From the NCBI GenBank assembly GCA_028583405.1, contig JAPTMU010000024.1:1207158-1271157 (forward strand): a DNA stretch of 64,000 nt, read 5' to 3'. Below are positions 1 through 13,000 of this stretch, in pieces. The position numbers and the translations under genes are program-made. The notes beneath the pieces were generated by a model. The model searched no databases. It was not told the DNA's origin and worked only from the letters and a program-made list of their open reading frames with translations. Each line of letters starts with the position of its first letter. Position 1 is the first letter of the stretch. Source of the stretch: Pogonophryne albipinna (Eukaryota; Chordata; Actinopteri; Perciformes; Artedidraconidae).

Positions 1-2193
1 ACAAATACCTGTACTTTCTACTTCTTACATGTTGAACCCAAATACCTCTACTTTCTACTTCTTACAATTTGAACACAAATACCTGTACTTTCTACTTCTT
101 ACACTTTGAACACAAATACCTGTACTTTCTACTTCTTACACTTTGAACACAAATACCTGTACTTTCTACTTCTTACATGTTGAACTCAAATACCTGTACT
201 TTCTACTTCTTACATGTTGAACTCAAATACCTGTACTTTCTACTTCTTACATGTTGAACCCAAATACCTGTACTTTCTACTTCTTACATGTTGAACACAA
301 ATACCTGTACTTTCTACTTCTTACATGTTGAACACAAATACCTGTACTTTCTACTTCTCACATGTTGAACACAAATACCTGTACTTTCTACTTCTTACAT
401 GTTGAACCCAAATACCTGTACTTTCTACTTCTTACATGTTGAACACAAATACCTGTACTTTCTACTTCTTACATGTTGAACACAAATACCTGTACTTTCT
501 ACTTCTCACATGTTGAACACAAATACCTGTACTTTCTACTTCTCACATGTTGAACTCAAATACCTGTACTTTCTACTTCTCACATGTTGAACTCAAATAC
601 CTGTACTTTCTACTTCTTACATGTTGAACACAAATACCTGTACTTTCTACTTCTCACATGTTGAACACAAATACCTGTACTTTCTACTTCTCACATGTTG
701 AACACAAATACCTGTACTTTCTACTTCTCACATGTTGAACACAAATACCTGTACTTTCTACTTCTTACATGTTGAACCCAAATACCTGTACTTTCTACTT
801 CTCACATGTTGAACACAAATACCTGTACTTTCTACTTCTTACATGTTGAACACAAATACCTGTACTTTCTACTTCTTACATGTTGACCCAAATACCTCTA
901 CTTTCTACTTCTTACAATTTGAAACACAAATACCTGTACTTTCTACTTCTTACATGTTGAACTCAAATACCTGTACTTTCTACTTCTTACATGTTGAACA
1001 CAAATACCTGTACTTTCTAACTTCTTACATTTTGAACTCAAATACCTGTACTTTTCTACTTCTCACATGTTGAACTCAAATACCTGTACTTTCTACTTCT
1101 TACATGTTGAACACAAATACCTGTACTTTCTACTTCTTACATGTTGAACACAAATACCTGTACTTTCTACTTCTCACATGTTGAACTCAAATACCTGTAC
1201 TTTCTACTTCTCACATGTTGAACACAAATACCTGTACTTTCTACTTCTCACATGTTGAACTCAAATACCTGTACTTTCTACTTCTCACATGTTGAACTCA
1301 AATACCTGTACTTTCTACTTCTTACATGTTGAACACAAATACCTGTACTTTCTACTTCTCACATGTTGAACACAAATACCTGTACTTTCTACTTCTCACA
1401 TGTTGAACTCAAATACCTGTACTTTCTACTTCTCACATGTTGAACTCAAATACCTGTACTTTCTACTTCTTACATGTTGAACACAAATACCTGTACTTTC
1501 TACTTCTTACATGTTGAACACAAATACCTGTACTTTCTACTTCTCACATGTTGAACACAAATACCTGTACTTTCTACTTCTCACATGTTGAACACAAATA
1601 CCTGTACTTTCTACTTCTCACATGTTGAACACAAATACCTGTACTTTCTACTTCTCACATGTTGAACACAAATACCTGTACTTTCTACTTCTTACATGTT
1701 GAACCCAAATACCTGTACTTTCTACTTCTCACATGTTGAACACAAATACCTGTACTTTCTACTTCTTACATGTTGAACACAAATACCTGTACTTTCTACT
1801 TCTTACATGTTGAACCCAAATACCTCTACTTTCTACTTCTTACAATTTGAACACAAATACCTGTACTTTCTACTTCTTACACTTTGAACACAAATACCTG
1901 TACTTTCTACTTCTTACACTTTGAACACAAATACCTGTACTTTCTACTTCTTACATGTTGAACTCAAATACCTGTACTTTCTACTTCTTACATGTTGAAC
2001 CCAAATACCTGTACTTTCTACTTCTTACATGTTGAACACAAATACCTGTACTTTCTACTTCTTACATGTTGAACCCAAATACCTGTACTTTCTACTTCTT
2101 ACATGTTGAACCCAAATACCTGTACTTTCTACTTCTTACATGTTGAACCCAAATACCTGTACTTTCTACTTCTTACATGTTGAACCCAAATAC
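1..2193. repeat. 37-bp minisatellite array (upstream copy)
   Basis: About 59 tandem copies of a 37-bp unit. It contains ACAAATACCTGTACTTTCTA followed by CTTCTTACATGTTGAAC, with common variants CTCACATG, CACTTTG and a C or T in place of A after TTGAAC. The array starts before the window. Because 37 is not a multiple of 3, the short ORFs here are repeat translations and not genes. It matches the right-hand end of the much longer array at 18065-29010. Confidence 0.95.
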
Positions 2194-2771
2194 TAATATA
2201 AAGGGAGCTCAGGTACTCTTTAAAACAGCTACTAGTCATGGGTACTTTTTACTTAACCTCTTAAGCCCCATAGCCCCCGCCCGCGGACACTATCATTTAC
2301 ATGTTGTTACTGTGTTCAATCTGAATTGACTTTAAAATAAAAACATCTATATTGATTCTGACTCTTCTTCAGCCAACTCACAGGTGTAACCTTGCTTTGA
2401 GAGAAAAGATTATGAATTTACCCTTTTTAGAAGTAAAGGAATAGTCATTTGTTCTGGGCATGTTCTTTTTGAGCCTAAGGCCTGAAAAACTGGTACCGGG
2501 CTTAACAGGTTAAGTACATTTCAAAGCCCATACTTCTTTACTTTTACTTGAGTAAAGAAGTTTAGTCAGTTTGTTTGTAGCCTTTACTTAACCGGGTGAA
2601 AGCCCCTTGAGATCAAAAGATCTCTCTTTCAAGGGTGACCTGCAATCAGTACTTCTACTTTTACTAGAGTATTCTTAAACACGAGTATCTGTACTTCTAC
2701 TTGAGTAAAGGTTGTGTGTACTTTTGCTATCTCTGGTTCCCTAGCTCCGCCCACCAGCCTTGCCCTATCAG
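2194..2771. repeat. Transposon-like flank between 37-bp array and exon 3 copy
   Basis: Non-coding sequence with repeated TACTTTTACTTGAGTAAAG-type motifs (about 2525-2570 and 2650-2730), as at the outer ends of the 37-bp array. It also has an imperfect hairpin near 2600-2640 (CCTTGAGATC and GATCTCTCTTTCAAGG). I infer an interspersed element in which the 37-bp array expanded, later hit by the piggyBac-like MITE listed separately. Nearly identical to 29011-29587. Confidence 0.55.
2253..2513. mobile_element. piggyBac-like MITE with TTAA target duplication (upstream copy)
   Basis: The segment is bounded by TTAA at 2253-2256 and 2510-2513. The terminal inverted repeats are TTAACCTCTTAAGCCC on the left and, read on the other strand, TTAACCTGTTAAGCCC on the right (15 of 16 match). 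There is no coding capacity over about 253 bp. TTAA duplication and short inverted ends fit a piggyBac-type MITE; the family was not checked. The same insertion lies at 29069-29329, so it predates the duplication of this segment. Confidence 0.7.
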
Positions 2772-2962
2772 GAGCCGGGGGGGCGGGGCTAAGAAGCGTC
2801 TGGTGGCGCCCACGCTCAGCCTGACGCTCAGCGATGGATTCTCTGCGGCCGCGCTGTCCAACGACACACCGTCGCTCGACATCAACCTGGAGGCGCTGGA
2901 GACGCCGTCCGGCAGCGAGACAGGGACGCTGCCAGACGGCGTCTCCGAGCTGGAGTGGGACG
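2772..2962 (+). pseudogene. Second copy of BNIP2-family exon 3, misplaced upstream of exon 1
   Basis: This is the same exon as 29588-29779: acceptor TATCAG, coding KKRLVAPTLSLTLS ... ELEWD, donor GTGAGA. The G run after the acceptor has seven Gs here and eight in the other copy. This copy is 191 nt and would not join in phase to exon 2, while the 192-nt copy does. It lies 14.6 kb upstream of exon 1 in a segment that as a whole duplicates 26818-39258. The likely explanation is an alternative haplotype or collapsed-gap contig with a homopolymer error. A true partial gene duplication is possible but less likely. Confidence 0.7.
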
Positions 2963-3106
2963 GTGAGACGCTGTTGCATTTCTATTATCTGAGGACGGAG
3001 TAGCTGAAAAGAAGCTTCTCATCAAGTTTACAGCGTTTATTAATACAATGATACGATAGGTCTGCAAAAGTAGTCTGCCCAGGTCTCCTGCTATGCTCCA
3101 CTTGGT
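2963..3106. other. Short intronic stretch (duplicate of intron 3 start)
   Basis: Non-repetitive sequence between the exon 3 copy and the 31-bp array. No gene, RNA or mobile element is visible. It corresponds to 29780-29923. Confidence 0.6.
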
Positions 3107-5105
3107 CTCTGTCTCTGATCACAGGAAGAGACTCGACCTCTGTCTCAGATCACAGGAAGAGACTCGACCTCTGTCTCAGATCACAGCAAGAGACTCGACC
3201 TCTGTCTCAGATCACAGGAAGAGACTCGACCTCTGTCTCAGATCACAGGAAGAGACTCGACCTCTGTCTCTGATCACAGGAAGAGACTCGACCTCTGTCT
3301 CAGATCACAGGAAGAGACTCGACCTCTGTCTCAGATCACAGCAAGAGACTCGACCTCTGTCTCAGATCACAGGAAGAGACTCGACCTCTGTCTCAGATCA
3401 CAGGAAGAGACTCGACCTCTGTCTCTGATCACAGGAAGAGACTCGACCTCTGTCTCTGATCACAGGAAGAGACTCGACCTCTGTCTCAGATCACAGGAAG
3501 AGACTCGACCTCTGTCTCAGATCACAGGAAGAGACTCGACCTCTGTCTCTGATCACAGGAAGAGACTCGACCTCTGTCTCAGATCACAGGTAGAGACTCG
3601 ACCTCTGTCTCAGATCACAGGAAAAGACTCGACCTCTGTCTCAGATCACAGGAAGAGCCTCGATCTCTGTCTCTGATCACAGGAAGAGACTCGACCTCTG
3701 TCTCAGATCACAGGAAGAGACTCGACCCTGTCTCAGATCACAGGAAGAGACTCGACCTCTGTCTCTGATCACAGGAAGAGACTCGACCTCTGTCTCAGAT
3801 CACAGGAAGACACTCGACCTCTGTCTCTGATCACAGGAAGAAACTCGACCTCTGTCTCAGATCACAGGAAGAGACTCGACCTCTGTCTCAGATCACAGGA
3901 AGAGACTCGACCTCTGTCTCAGATCACAGGAAGAGACTCGACCTCTGTCTCAGATCACAGGAAGAGACTCGACCTCTGTCTCTGATCACAGGAAGAGACT
4001 CGACCTCTGTCTCAGATCACAGGAAGAGACTCGACCTCTGTCTCAGATCACAGCAAGAGACTCGACCTCTGTCTCAGATCACAGGAAGAGACTCGACCTC
4101 TGTCTCAGATCACAGGAAGAGACTCGACCTCTGTCTCTGATCAAGGAAGAGACTCGACCTCTGTCTCTGATCACAGGAAGCGACTCGACCTCTGTCTCAG
4201 ATCACAGGAAGAGACTCGACCTCTGTCTCAGATCACAGGAAGAGACTCGACCTCTGTCTCTGATCACAGGAAGAGGACTCGACCTCTGTCTCAGATCACA
4301 GGTAGAGACTCGACCTCTGTCTCAGATCACAGGAAAAGACTCGACCTCTGTCTCAGATCACAGGAAGAGCCTCGATCTCTGTCTCTGATCACAGGAAGAG
4401 ACTCGACCTCTGTCTCAGATCACAGGAAGAGACTCGACCTCTGTCTCAGATCACAGGAAGAGACTCGACCTCTGTCTCTGATCACAGGAAGAGACTCGAC
4501 CTCTGTCTCAGATCACAGGAAGACACTCGACCTCTGTCTCTGATCACAGGAAGAAACTCGACCTCTGTCTCAGATCACAGCAAGAGACTCGACCTCTGTC
4601 TCAGATCACAGGAAGAGACTCGACCTCTGTCTCAGATCACAGGAAGAGACTCGACCTCTGTCTCTGATGACAGGAAGAGACTCGACCTCTGTCTCAGATC
4701 ACAGGAAGAGACTCGACCTCTGTCTCAGATCACAGGAAGAGCCTCGATCTCTGTCTCTGATCACAGGAAGAGACTCGACCTCTGTCTCAGATCACAGGAA
4801 GAGACTCGACCTCTGTCTCTGATCACAGGAAGAGACTCGACCTCTGTCTCTGATCACAGGAAGAGACTCGACCTCTGTCTCTGATCACAGGAAGAGACTC
4901 GACCTCTGTCTCAGATCACAGGAAGAGACTCGACCTCTGTCTCAGATCACAGGAAGAGACTCGACCTCTGTCTCAGATCACAGGAAGACACTCGATCTCT
5001 GTCTCAGATCACAGGAAGAGCCTCGATCTCTGTCTCTGATGACAGGAAGAGACTCGACCTCTGTCTCTGATCACAGGAAGAGACTTGACCTCTGTCTCAG
5101 ATCAC
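3107..5105. repeat. 31-bp minisatellite array (upstream copy, ~64 units)
   Basis: Tandem 31-bp units built on CTCTGTCTCAGATCACAGG plus AAGAGACTCGAC, with variants CTCTGATC, CAGCAAGAG, GAGCCTCGATC and GACACTCGAC. The equivalent array at 29924-31210 has about 41 units. The difference of 712 bp is almost exactly 23 units, so this is a length variant of one locus. The ORFs inside are artefacts. Confidence 0.95.
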
Positions 5106-5866
5106 ATTTCATTATCTCTGTAGAAGTCTAAAGTCTTCTCCCATTGGTTGGCGGGGAGGGGCCAGGTTATATTGGCCACGCCTCTTAGCGTTTACTGCTC
5201 CATTCAGATCTTCTGTCGCCCTCTAGTGGCGTAACCAAATAACATTCTTTCACAACATTAAATGGCCAGACAAATTACCCAATAAAACACATAGTAACAG
5301 TTGATATATTGATTATTCTCACACCTCTGACCCCTGACCTCTGACCCCCAACTCACATCATTACCTGGTGTTGTTCAGTAGAATTACAGCCTTGATTCTG
5401 CCCAGTTTATGAGAGGAGGTTCAGCCAACAGCTGTCTGTGTTTCCTGTAAAGAGTCAAACATATTTAGTTCTTTGATTTAAAGTCAAACTTCATGAATCC
5501 TGTGGACTACGACTCCAAGCATGCATTTCACTCATCGACCTCTATCCCCTGACTCGTTGTTCAGTACAATTACAGCCTCGATTCTGCACAGTTTATGACA
5601 GGGGTGTCCAAACTACGGCCCGGGGGCCAAATGCGACCCGCAGTCCATTTTGAATCGCTCAGCTAATTCCAAAAGTATAATGAAATATGGCCCACAGTAT
5701 GAAATGTGTGCTTGTGATATATTACTATAGTATATATCGTACTTCTTAAATATATTTAAACAAATATATTACACAGTGTTCATGCGTGGGTCTGTGTTTC
5801 CTGTAAAGAGTCAAACATATTCAGTTCTTTGTTTAAAGGTCTCCTATCATGCAGAATGAAATTTCT
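5106..5866. other. Non-repetitive intron segment with a short internal duplication (upstream copy)
   Basis: No gene is visible. Two diverged copies of a block lie in tandem. Each starts GTTGTTCAGTA.AATTACAGCCT (near 5375 and 5560) and ends TCTGTGTTTCCTGTAAAGAGT (near 5436 and 5791). The second copy is interrupted by the hAT-like fragment at 5599-5789. It matches 31211-31971 almost base for base. Confidence 0.6.
5599..5789 (+). mobile_element. hAT-like transposon fragment (upstream copy)
   Basis: It begins CAGGGGTGTCCAAACTACGG, then GCCCGGGGGCCAAATGCG, a terminal sequence widespread in vertebrate hAT (Charlie-type) elements by recall. It sits inside one copy of the local duplication, so its borders are set by comparison with the uninterrupted copy near 5400. 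It is non-coding. The same fragment is at 31704-31894. Confidence 0.6.
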
Positions 5867-8800
5867 GATGTCTTCTCCACATCACCATGTGTCCCCGGTG
5901 TGTCAGGAGACTCACAAAGTGATGTCTTCTCTACATCACCATGTGTCCCCGGTGTGTCAGGAGACTCACAAAGTGATGTCTCCTCTACATCACCATGTGT
6001 CCCCGGTGTGTCAGGAGACTCTCAAAGTGATGTCTTCTCTACATCACCATGTGTCCCCGGTGTGTCAGGAGACTCACAAAGTGATGTCTTCTCTACATCA
6101 CCATGTGTCCCCGGTGTGTCAGGAGACTCACAAAGTGATGTCTTCTCTACATCACCATGTGTCCCCGGTGTGTCAGGAGACTCTCAAAGTGATGTCTTCT
6201 CTACATCACCATGTGTCCCCGGTGTGTCAGGAGACTCTCAAAGTGATGTCTTCTCTACATCACCATGTGTCCCCGGTGTGTCAGGAGACTCACAAAGTGA
6301 TGTCTTCTCTACATCACCATGTGTCCCCGGTGTGTCAGGAGACTCACTAAGTGATGTATTCTCTACATCACCATGTGTCCCCGGTGTGTCAGGAGACTCA
6401 CTAAGTGATGTCTTCTCTACATCACCATGTGTCCCCGGTGTGTCAGGAGACTCACAAAGTGATGTCTTCTCTACAATCACCATGTGTCCCCGGTGTGTCA
6501 GGAGACTCACTAAGTGATGTCTTCTCTACATCACCATGTGTCCCCTGTGTGTCAGGAGACTCTCAAAGTGATGTCTTCTCTACGTCACCATATGTCCCCG
6601 GTGTGTCAGGAGACTCTCAAAGTGATGTCTTCTCCACGTCACCATGTGTCCCCGGTGTGTCAGGAGACTCACTAAGTGATGTCTTCTCTACATCACCATG
6701 TGTCCCCGGTGTGTCAGGAGACTCTCAAAGTGATGTCTTCTCTACGTCACCATATGTCCCCCGGTGTGTCAGGAGACTCACAAAGTGATGTCTTCTCTAC
6801 ATCACCATGTGTCCCCCGGTGTGTCAGGAGACTCTCAAAGTGATGTCTTCTCTACATCACCATGTGTCCCCGGTGTGTCAGGAGACTCTCAAAGTGATGT
6901 CTTCTCCACGTCACCATGTGTCCCCCGGTGTGTCAGGAGACTCTCAAAGTGATGTCTTCTCCACGTCACCATGTGTCCCCGGTGTGTCAGGAGACTCTCA
7001 AAGTGATGTCTTCTCTACATCATCATGTGTCCCCGGTGTGTCCCCGGTGTGTCTGGAGACTCTCAAAGTGATGTCTTTTCTACATCACCATGTGTCCCCG
7101 GTGTGTCCCCGGTGTGTCAGGAGACTCACAAAGTGATGTCTTCTCTACATCATCATGTGTCCCAGGTGTGTCCCCGGTGTGTCAGGAGACTCACAAAGTG
7201 ATGTCTTCTCTACATCACCATGTGTCCCCGGTGTGTCAGGAGACTCACAAAGTGATGTCTTCTCTACATCACCATGTGTCCCCGGTTTGTCTGGAGACTC
7301 ACTAAGTGATGTCTTCTCCACATCACCATGTGTCCCCGGTGTGTCCCCGGTGTGTCTGGAGACTCACTAAGTGATGTCTTCTCTACATCACCATGTGTCC
7401 CCGGTGTGTCAGGAGACTCACAAAGTGATGTCTTCTCTACATCCCATGTGTCCCCGGTGTGTCAGGAGACTCACTAAGTGATGTCTTCTCTACATCACCA
7501 TGTGTCCCCGGTGTGTCGGGAGACTCACAAAGTGATGTCTTCTCCACGTCACCATGTGTCCCCGGTGTGTCAGGAGACTCACAAAGTGATGTCTTCTCTA
7601 CATCACCATGTGTCCCCGGTGTGTCAGGAGACTCTCAAAGTGATGTCTTCTCTACATCACCATGTGTCCCCGGTGAGTCAGGAGACTCACAAAGTGATGT
7701 CTTCTCTACATCACCATGTGTCCCCGGTGTGTCAGGAGACTCTCAAAGTGATGTCTTCTCTACATCACCATGTGTCCCCAGTGTGTCAGGAGACTCACTA
7801 AGTGATGTCTTCTCTACATCACCATGTGTCCCCGGTGTGTCCCCGGTGTGTCAGGAGACTCACAAAGTGATGTCTTCTCTATATCACCATGTGTCCCCGG
7901 TGTGTCAGGAGACTCTCAAAGTGATGTCTTCTCTACATCACCATGTGTCCCCGGTGTGTCTGGAGACTCACTAAGTGATGTCTTCTCTACATCACCATGT
8001 GTCCCCGGTGTGTCAGGAGACTCACTAAGTGATGTCTTCTCTACATCACCATGTGGTCCCTGGTGTGTCCCCGGTGTGTCAGGAGACTCTCAAAGTGATG
8101 TATTCTCTACATCACCATGTGTCCCCGGTGTGTCAGGAGACTCTCAAAGTGATGTCTTCTCTACATCACCATGTGTCTCCGGTGTGTCAGGAGACTCACT
8201 AAGTGATGTCTTCTCTACATCCACCATGTGTCCCCGGTGTGTCAGGAGACTCACTAATTGATGTCTTCTCTACATCACCATGTGTCCCCGGTGTGTCAGG
8301 AGACTCACTAAGTGATGTCTTCTCTACATCAACCATGTGTCCCCGGTGTGTCAGGTGACTCACTAAGTGATGTCTTCTCTATATCACCATGTGTCTCCGG
8401 TGTGTCTGGAGACTCACTAAGTGATGTCTTCTCTACATCACCATGTGTCCCCCGGTGTGTCAGGTGACTCACTAAGTGATGTCTTCTCTACATTCACCAT
8501 GTGTCCCCGGTGTGTCCCTGGTGTGGTCTGGAGACTCTCAAAGTGATGTCTCCTCTACATCATCATGTGTTCCCCGGTGTGTCTGGAGACTCTTCAAAGT
8601 GATGTCTTCTCTACATCACATGTGTCCCCGGTGTGTCTGGAGACTCTCAAAGTGATGTCTTCTCTACATCATCATGTGTCCCGGTGTGTCCCCGGTGTGT
8701 CTGGAGACCTCTCAAAGTGATGTCTTCTCTACATCACCATGTGTCCCCGGTGTGTCCCCGGTGTGTCAGGAGACTCACAAAGTGATGTCTTCTCTACATC

Positions 8801-11800
8801 ACCATGTGTCCCCGGTGTGTCAGGAGACTCACAAAGTGATGTCTTCTCTACATCACCATGTGTCCCCGGTGTGTCCCTGGTGTGTCTGGAGACTCTCAAA
8901 GTGATGTCTCCTCTACATCATCATGTGTCCCCGGTGTGTCCCCGGTGTGTCTGGAGACTCTCAAAGTGATGTCTTCTCTACATTCACCATGTGTCCCGGT
9001 GTGTCTGGAGACTCTCAAAGTGATGTCTTCTCTACATCACCATGTATCCCCGGTGTCCCCCCGGTGTGTCAGGAGACTCACAAAGTGATGTCTTCTCTAC
9101 ATCATCGTGTGTCCCCGGTGTGTCCCCGGTGTGTCTGAGACTCTCAAAGTGATGTCTTCTCTACATCATCATGTGTCCCCGGTGTGTCCCCGGTGTGTCT
9201 GGAGACTCACTAAGTGATGTCTTCTCTACATCACCATGTGTCCCGGTGTGTCAGGAGACTCACTAAGTGATGTCTTCTCTACATCACCATGTGTCCCCGG
9301 TGTGGTCTGGAGACTCACTAAGTGATGTCTTCTCTACATCACCATGTGTCCCCTGGTGTGTCTGGAGACTCTCAAAGTGATGTCTTCTCTACATCACCAT
9401 GTGTCCCTGGTGTGTCTGGAGACTCCTCAAAGTGATGTCTTCTCTACATCATCATGTGTCCCCGGTGTGTCCCCGGTGTGTCTGGAGACGTCACAAAGTG
9501 ATGTCTTCTCTACATCACCATGTGTCCCCGGTGTGTCAGGAGACTCACAAAGTGGATGTCTTCTCTACATCACTTGTGTCCCCTGGTGTGTCAGGAGACT
9601 CTCAAAGTGATGTCTTCTCTACATCACCATGTGTCCCGGTGTGTCAGGAGACTCACTAAGTGATGTCTTCTCTACATCACCATGTGTCCCTGGTGTGTCA
9701 GGAGAGTCACTAAGTGATGTCTTCTCTACATCACCATGTGTCCCCGGTGTGTCAGGAGACTCACTAAGTGATGTCTTCTCTACATCACCATGTGTCCCCG
9801 GTGTGTCAGGAGACTCACAAAGTGATGTCTTCTCCACATCACCATGTGTCCCCGGTGTGTACCCGGCTTATTGTGTCTGGAGGAGTCCACTAAGTGATGT
9901 CTTCTCTACATCACCATGTGTCCCGGCTGTGTCAGGAGACTCTCAAAGTGATGTCTTCTCTACATCACCATGTGTCCCCCGGTGTGTCAGGAGACCTCAC
10001 TAAGTGATGTCTTCTCTACATCACCATGTGTCCCCGGTGTGTCAGGAGACTCACAAAGTGATGTCTTCTCCACATCACCATGTGTCCCCGGTGTGTCTGG
10101 AGAGTCACTAAGTGATGTCTTCTCTACATCACCATGTGTCCCCGGTGTGTCAGGAGACTCACAAAGTGATGTCTCCTCTACATCACCATGTGTCCCCGGT
10201 GTGTCAGGAGACTCTCAAAGTGATGTCTTCTCTACATCACCATGTGTCCCGGTGTTGTCAGGAGACTCTCAAAGTGATGTCTTCTCTACATCACCATGTG
10301 TCCCCGGTGTGTCAGGAGACTCTCAAAGTGATGTCTCCTCTACATCACCATGTGTCCCCGGTGTGTCAGGAGACTCACAAAGTGATGTCTTCTCTACATC
10401 ACCATGTGTCCCCGGTGTGTCAGGAGACTCACTAAGTGATGTCTTCTCTACATCACGATGTGTCCCCGGTGTGTCAGGAGAGTCTCAAAGTGATGTCTTT
10501 TCTACATCACCATGTGTCCCCGGTGTGTCAGGAGACTCACAAAGTGATGTCTTCTCTACATCACCATGTGTCCCCGGTGTGTCAGGAGACTCACAAAGTG
10601 ATGTCTTCTCTACATCACCATGTGTCCCCGGTGTGTCAGGAGACTCTCAAGTGATGTCTTCTCTACATCACCATGTGTCCCCGGTGTGTCAGGAGACTCA
10701 CAAAGTGATGTCTTCTCTACATCACCATGTGTCCCCGGTGTGTCAGGAGACTCTCAAAGTGAGTTCTCCTCTACATCACCATGTGTCCCCGGTGTGTCAG
10801 GAGACTCTCAAAGTGATGTCTTCTCTACATCACCATGGTCCCCGGTGTGTCAGGAGACTCTCAAAGTGATGTCTTCTCTACATCACCATGTGTCCCCGGT
10901 GTGTCAGGAGACTCACTAAGTGATGTATTCTCTACATCACCATGTGTCCCCGGTGTGTCAGGAGACTCACTAAGTGATGTCTTCTCTACATCACCATGTG
11001 TCCCCGGTGTGTCAGGAGACTCACAAAGTGATGTCTTCTCTACATCACCATGTGTCCCCGGTGTGTCAGGAGACTCACTAAGTGATGTCTTCTCTACATC
11101 ACCATGTGTCCCCTGTGTGTCAGGAGACTCTCAAAGTGATGTCTTCTCTACGTCACCATATGTCCCCGGTGTGTCAGGAGACTCTCAAAGTGATGTCTTC
11201 TCCACGTCACCATGTGTCCCCGGTGTGTCAGGAGACTCACTAAGTGATGTCTTCTCTACATCACCATGTGTCCCCGGTGTGTCCAGGAGACTCTCAAAGT
11301 GATGTCTTCTCTACGTCACCATATGTCCACGGTGTGTCAGAGACTCACAAAGTGATGTCTTCTCTACATCACCATGTGTCCCCGGTGTGTCAGGAGACTC
11401 TCAAAGTGATGTCTTCTCTACATCACCATGTGTCCCGGTGTGTCAGGAGACTCTCAAAGTGATGTCTTCTCCACGTCACCATGTGTCCCCGGTGTGTCAG
11501 GAGACTCTCAAAGTGATGTCTTCTCCACGTCACCATGTGTCCCCGGTGTGTCAGGAGACTCTCAAAGTGATGTCTTCTCTACATCATCATGTGTCCCCGG
11601 TGTGTCTGGAGACTCTCAAAGTGATGTCTTTTCTACATCACCATGTGTCCCCGGTGTGTCCCCGGTGTGTCAGGAGACTCACAAAGTGATGTCTTCTCTA
11701 CATCATCATGTGTCCCAGGTGTGTCCCCGGTGTGTCAGGAGACTCACAAAGTGATGTCTTCTCTACATCACCATGTGTCCCCGGTGTGTCAGGAGACTCA

Positions 11801-13000
11801 CAAAGTGATGTCTTCTATACATCACCATGTGTCCCCGGTGTTGGAGACTCACTAAGTGATGTCTTCTCCACATCACCATGTGTCCCTGGTGTGTCAGGAG
11901 ACTCACAAAGTGATGTCTTCCCACATCACCATGTTTCCCCGGTGTGTCCCGGTGTGTCTGGAGACTCACTAAGTGATGTCTTCTCTACATCACCATGTGT
12001 CCCCGGTGTGTCAGGAGACTCACAAAGTGATGTCTTCTCTACATCACCATGTGTCCCCGGTGTGTCAGGAGACTCACAAGTGATGTCTTCTCTACATCAC
12101 CATGTGTCCCCGGTGTGTCGGGAGACTCACAAAGTGATGTCTTCTCCACGTCACCATGTGTCCCCGGTGTGTCAGGAGACTCACAAAGTGATGTCTTCTC
12201 TACATCACCATGTGTCCCCGGTGTGTCAGGAGACTCTCAAAGTGATGTCTTCTCTACATCACCATGTGTCCCCGGTGAGTCAGGAGACTCACAAAGTGAT
12301 GTCTTCTCTACATCACCATGTGTCCCCGGTGTGTCAGGAGACTCTCAAAGTGATGTCTTCTCTACATCACCATGTGTCCCCATTGTGTCAGGAGACTCAC
12401 TAAGTGATGTCTTCTCTACATCACCATGTGCCCCGGTGTGTCCCCGGTGTGTCAGGAGACTCACAAAGTGATGTCTTCTCTACATCACCATGTGTCCCCG
12501 GTGTGTCTGGAGACTCACTAAGTGATGTCTTCTCTACATCACCATGTGTCCCCGGTGTGTCAGGAGACTCACTAAGTGATGTCTTCTCTACATCACCATG
12601 TGTCCCTGGTGTGTCCCGGTGTGTCAGGAGACTCTCAAAGTGATGTATTCTCTACATCACCATGTGTCCCCGGTGTGTCAGGAGACTCTCAAAGTGATGT
12701 CTTCTCTACATCACCATGTGTCTCCGGGTGTCAGGAGACTCACTAAGTGATGTCTTCTCTACATCACCATGTGTCCCCGGTGTGTCAGGAGACTCACTAA
12801 TTGATGTCTTCTCTACATCACCATGTGTCCCCGGTGTGTCAGGAGACTCACTAAGTGATGTCTTCTCTACATCACCATGTGTCCCCGGTGTGTCAGGTGA
12901 CTCACTAAGTGATGTCTTCTCTATATCACCATGTGTCTCCGGTGTGTCTGGAGACTCACTAAGTGATGTCTTCTCTACATCACCATGTGTCCCGGTGTGT
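5867..13000. repeat. 54-bp minisatellite array (upstream copy), ends at assembly gap
   Basis: About 130 units of 54 bp, built on GATGTCTTCTCTACATCACC, ATGTGTCCCCGGTGTGTCAG and GAGACTCACAAAGT. Some units carry an extra 11 bp (GTGTCCCCGGT duplicated), giving 65 bp. Since 54 is divisible by 3, every frame free of a stop in the unit stays open, so long ORFs of an 18-residue repeat appear in several frames and both strands. This copy has many one-base indels (for example near 6474, 8053, 8217 and 9541) that are absent from 31972-41169. The array is cut by the N gap. Confidence 0.95.

Noticed and set aside
2629..3067. Minus-strand ORFs opposite exon 3 (also 29445-29884)
   Set aside because: Shadows of a GC-rich coding exon; the + strand has splice sites and family conservation.
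1..13000. CRISPR-like regular repeats of 31, 37 and 54 bp
   Set aside because: Units are head to tail with no unique spacers, and the sequence is a vertebrate intron.
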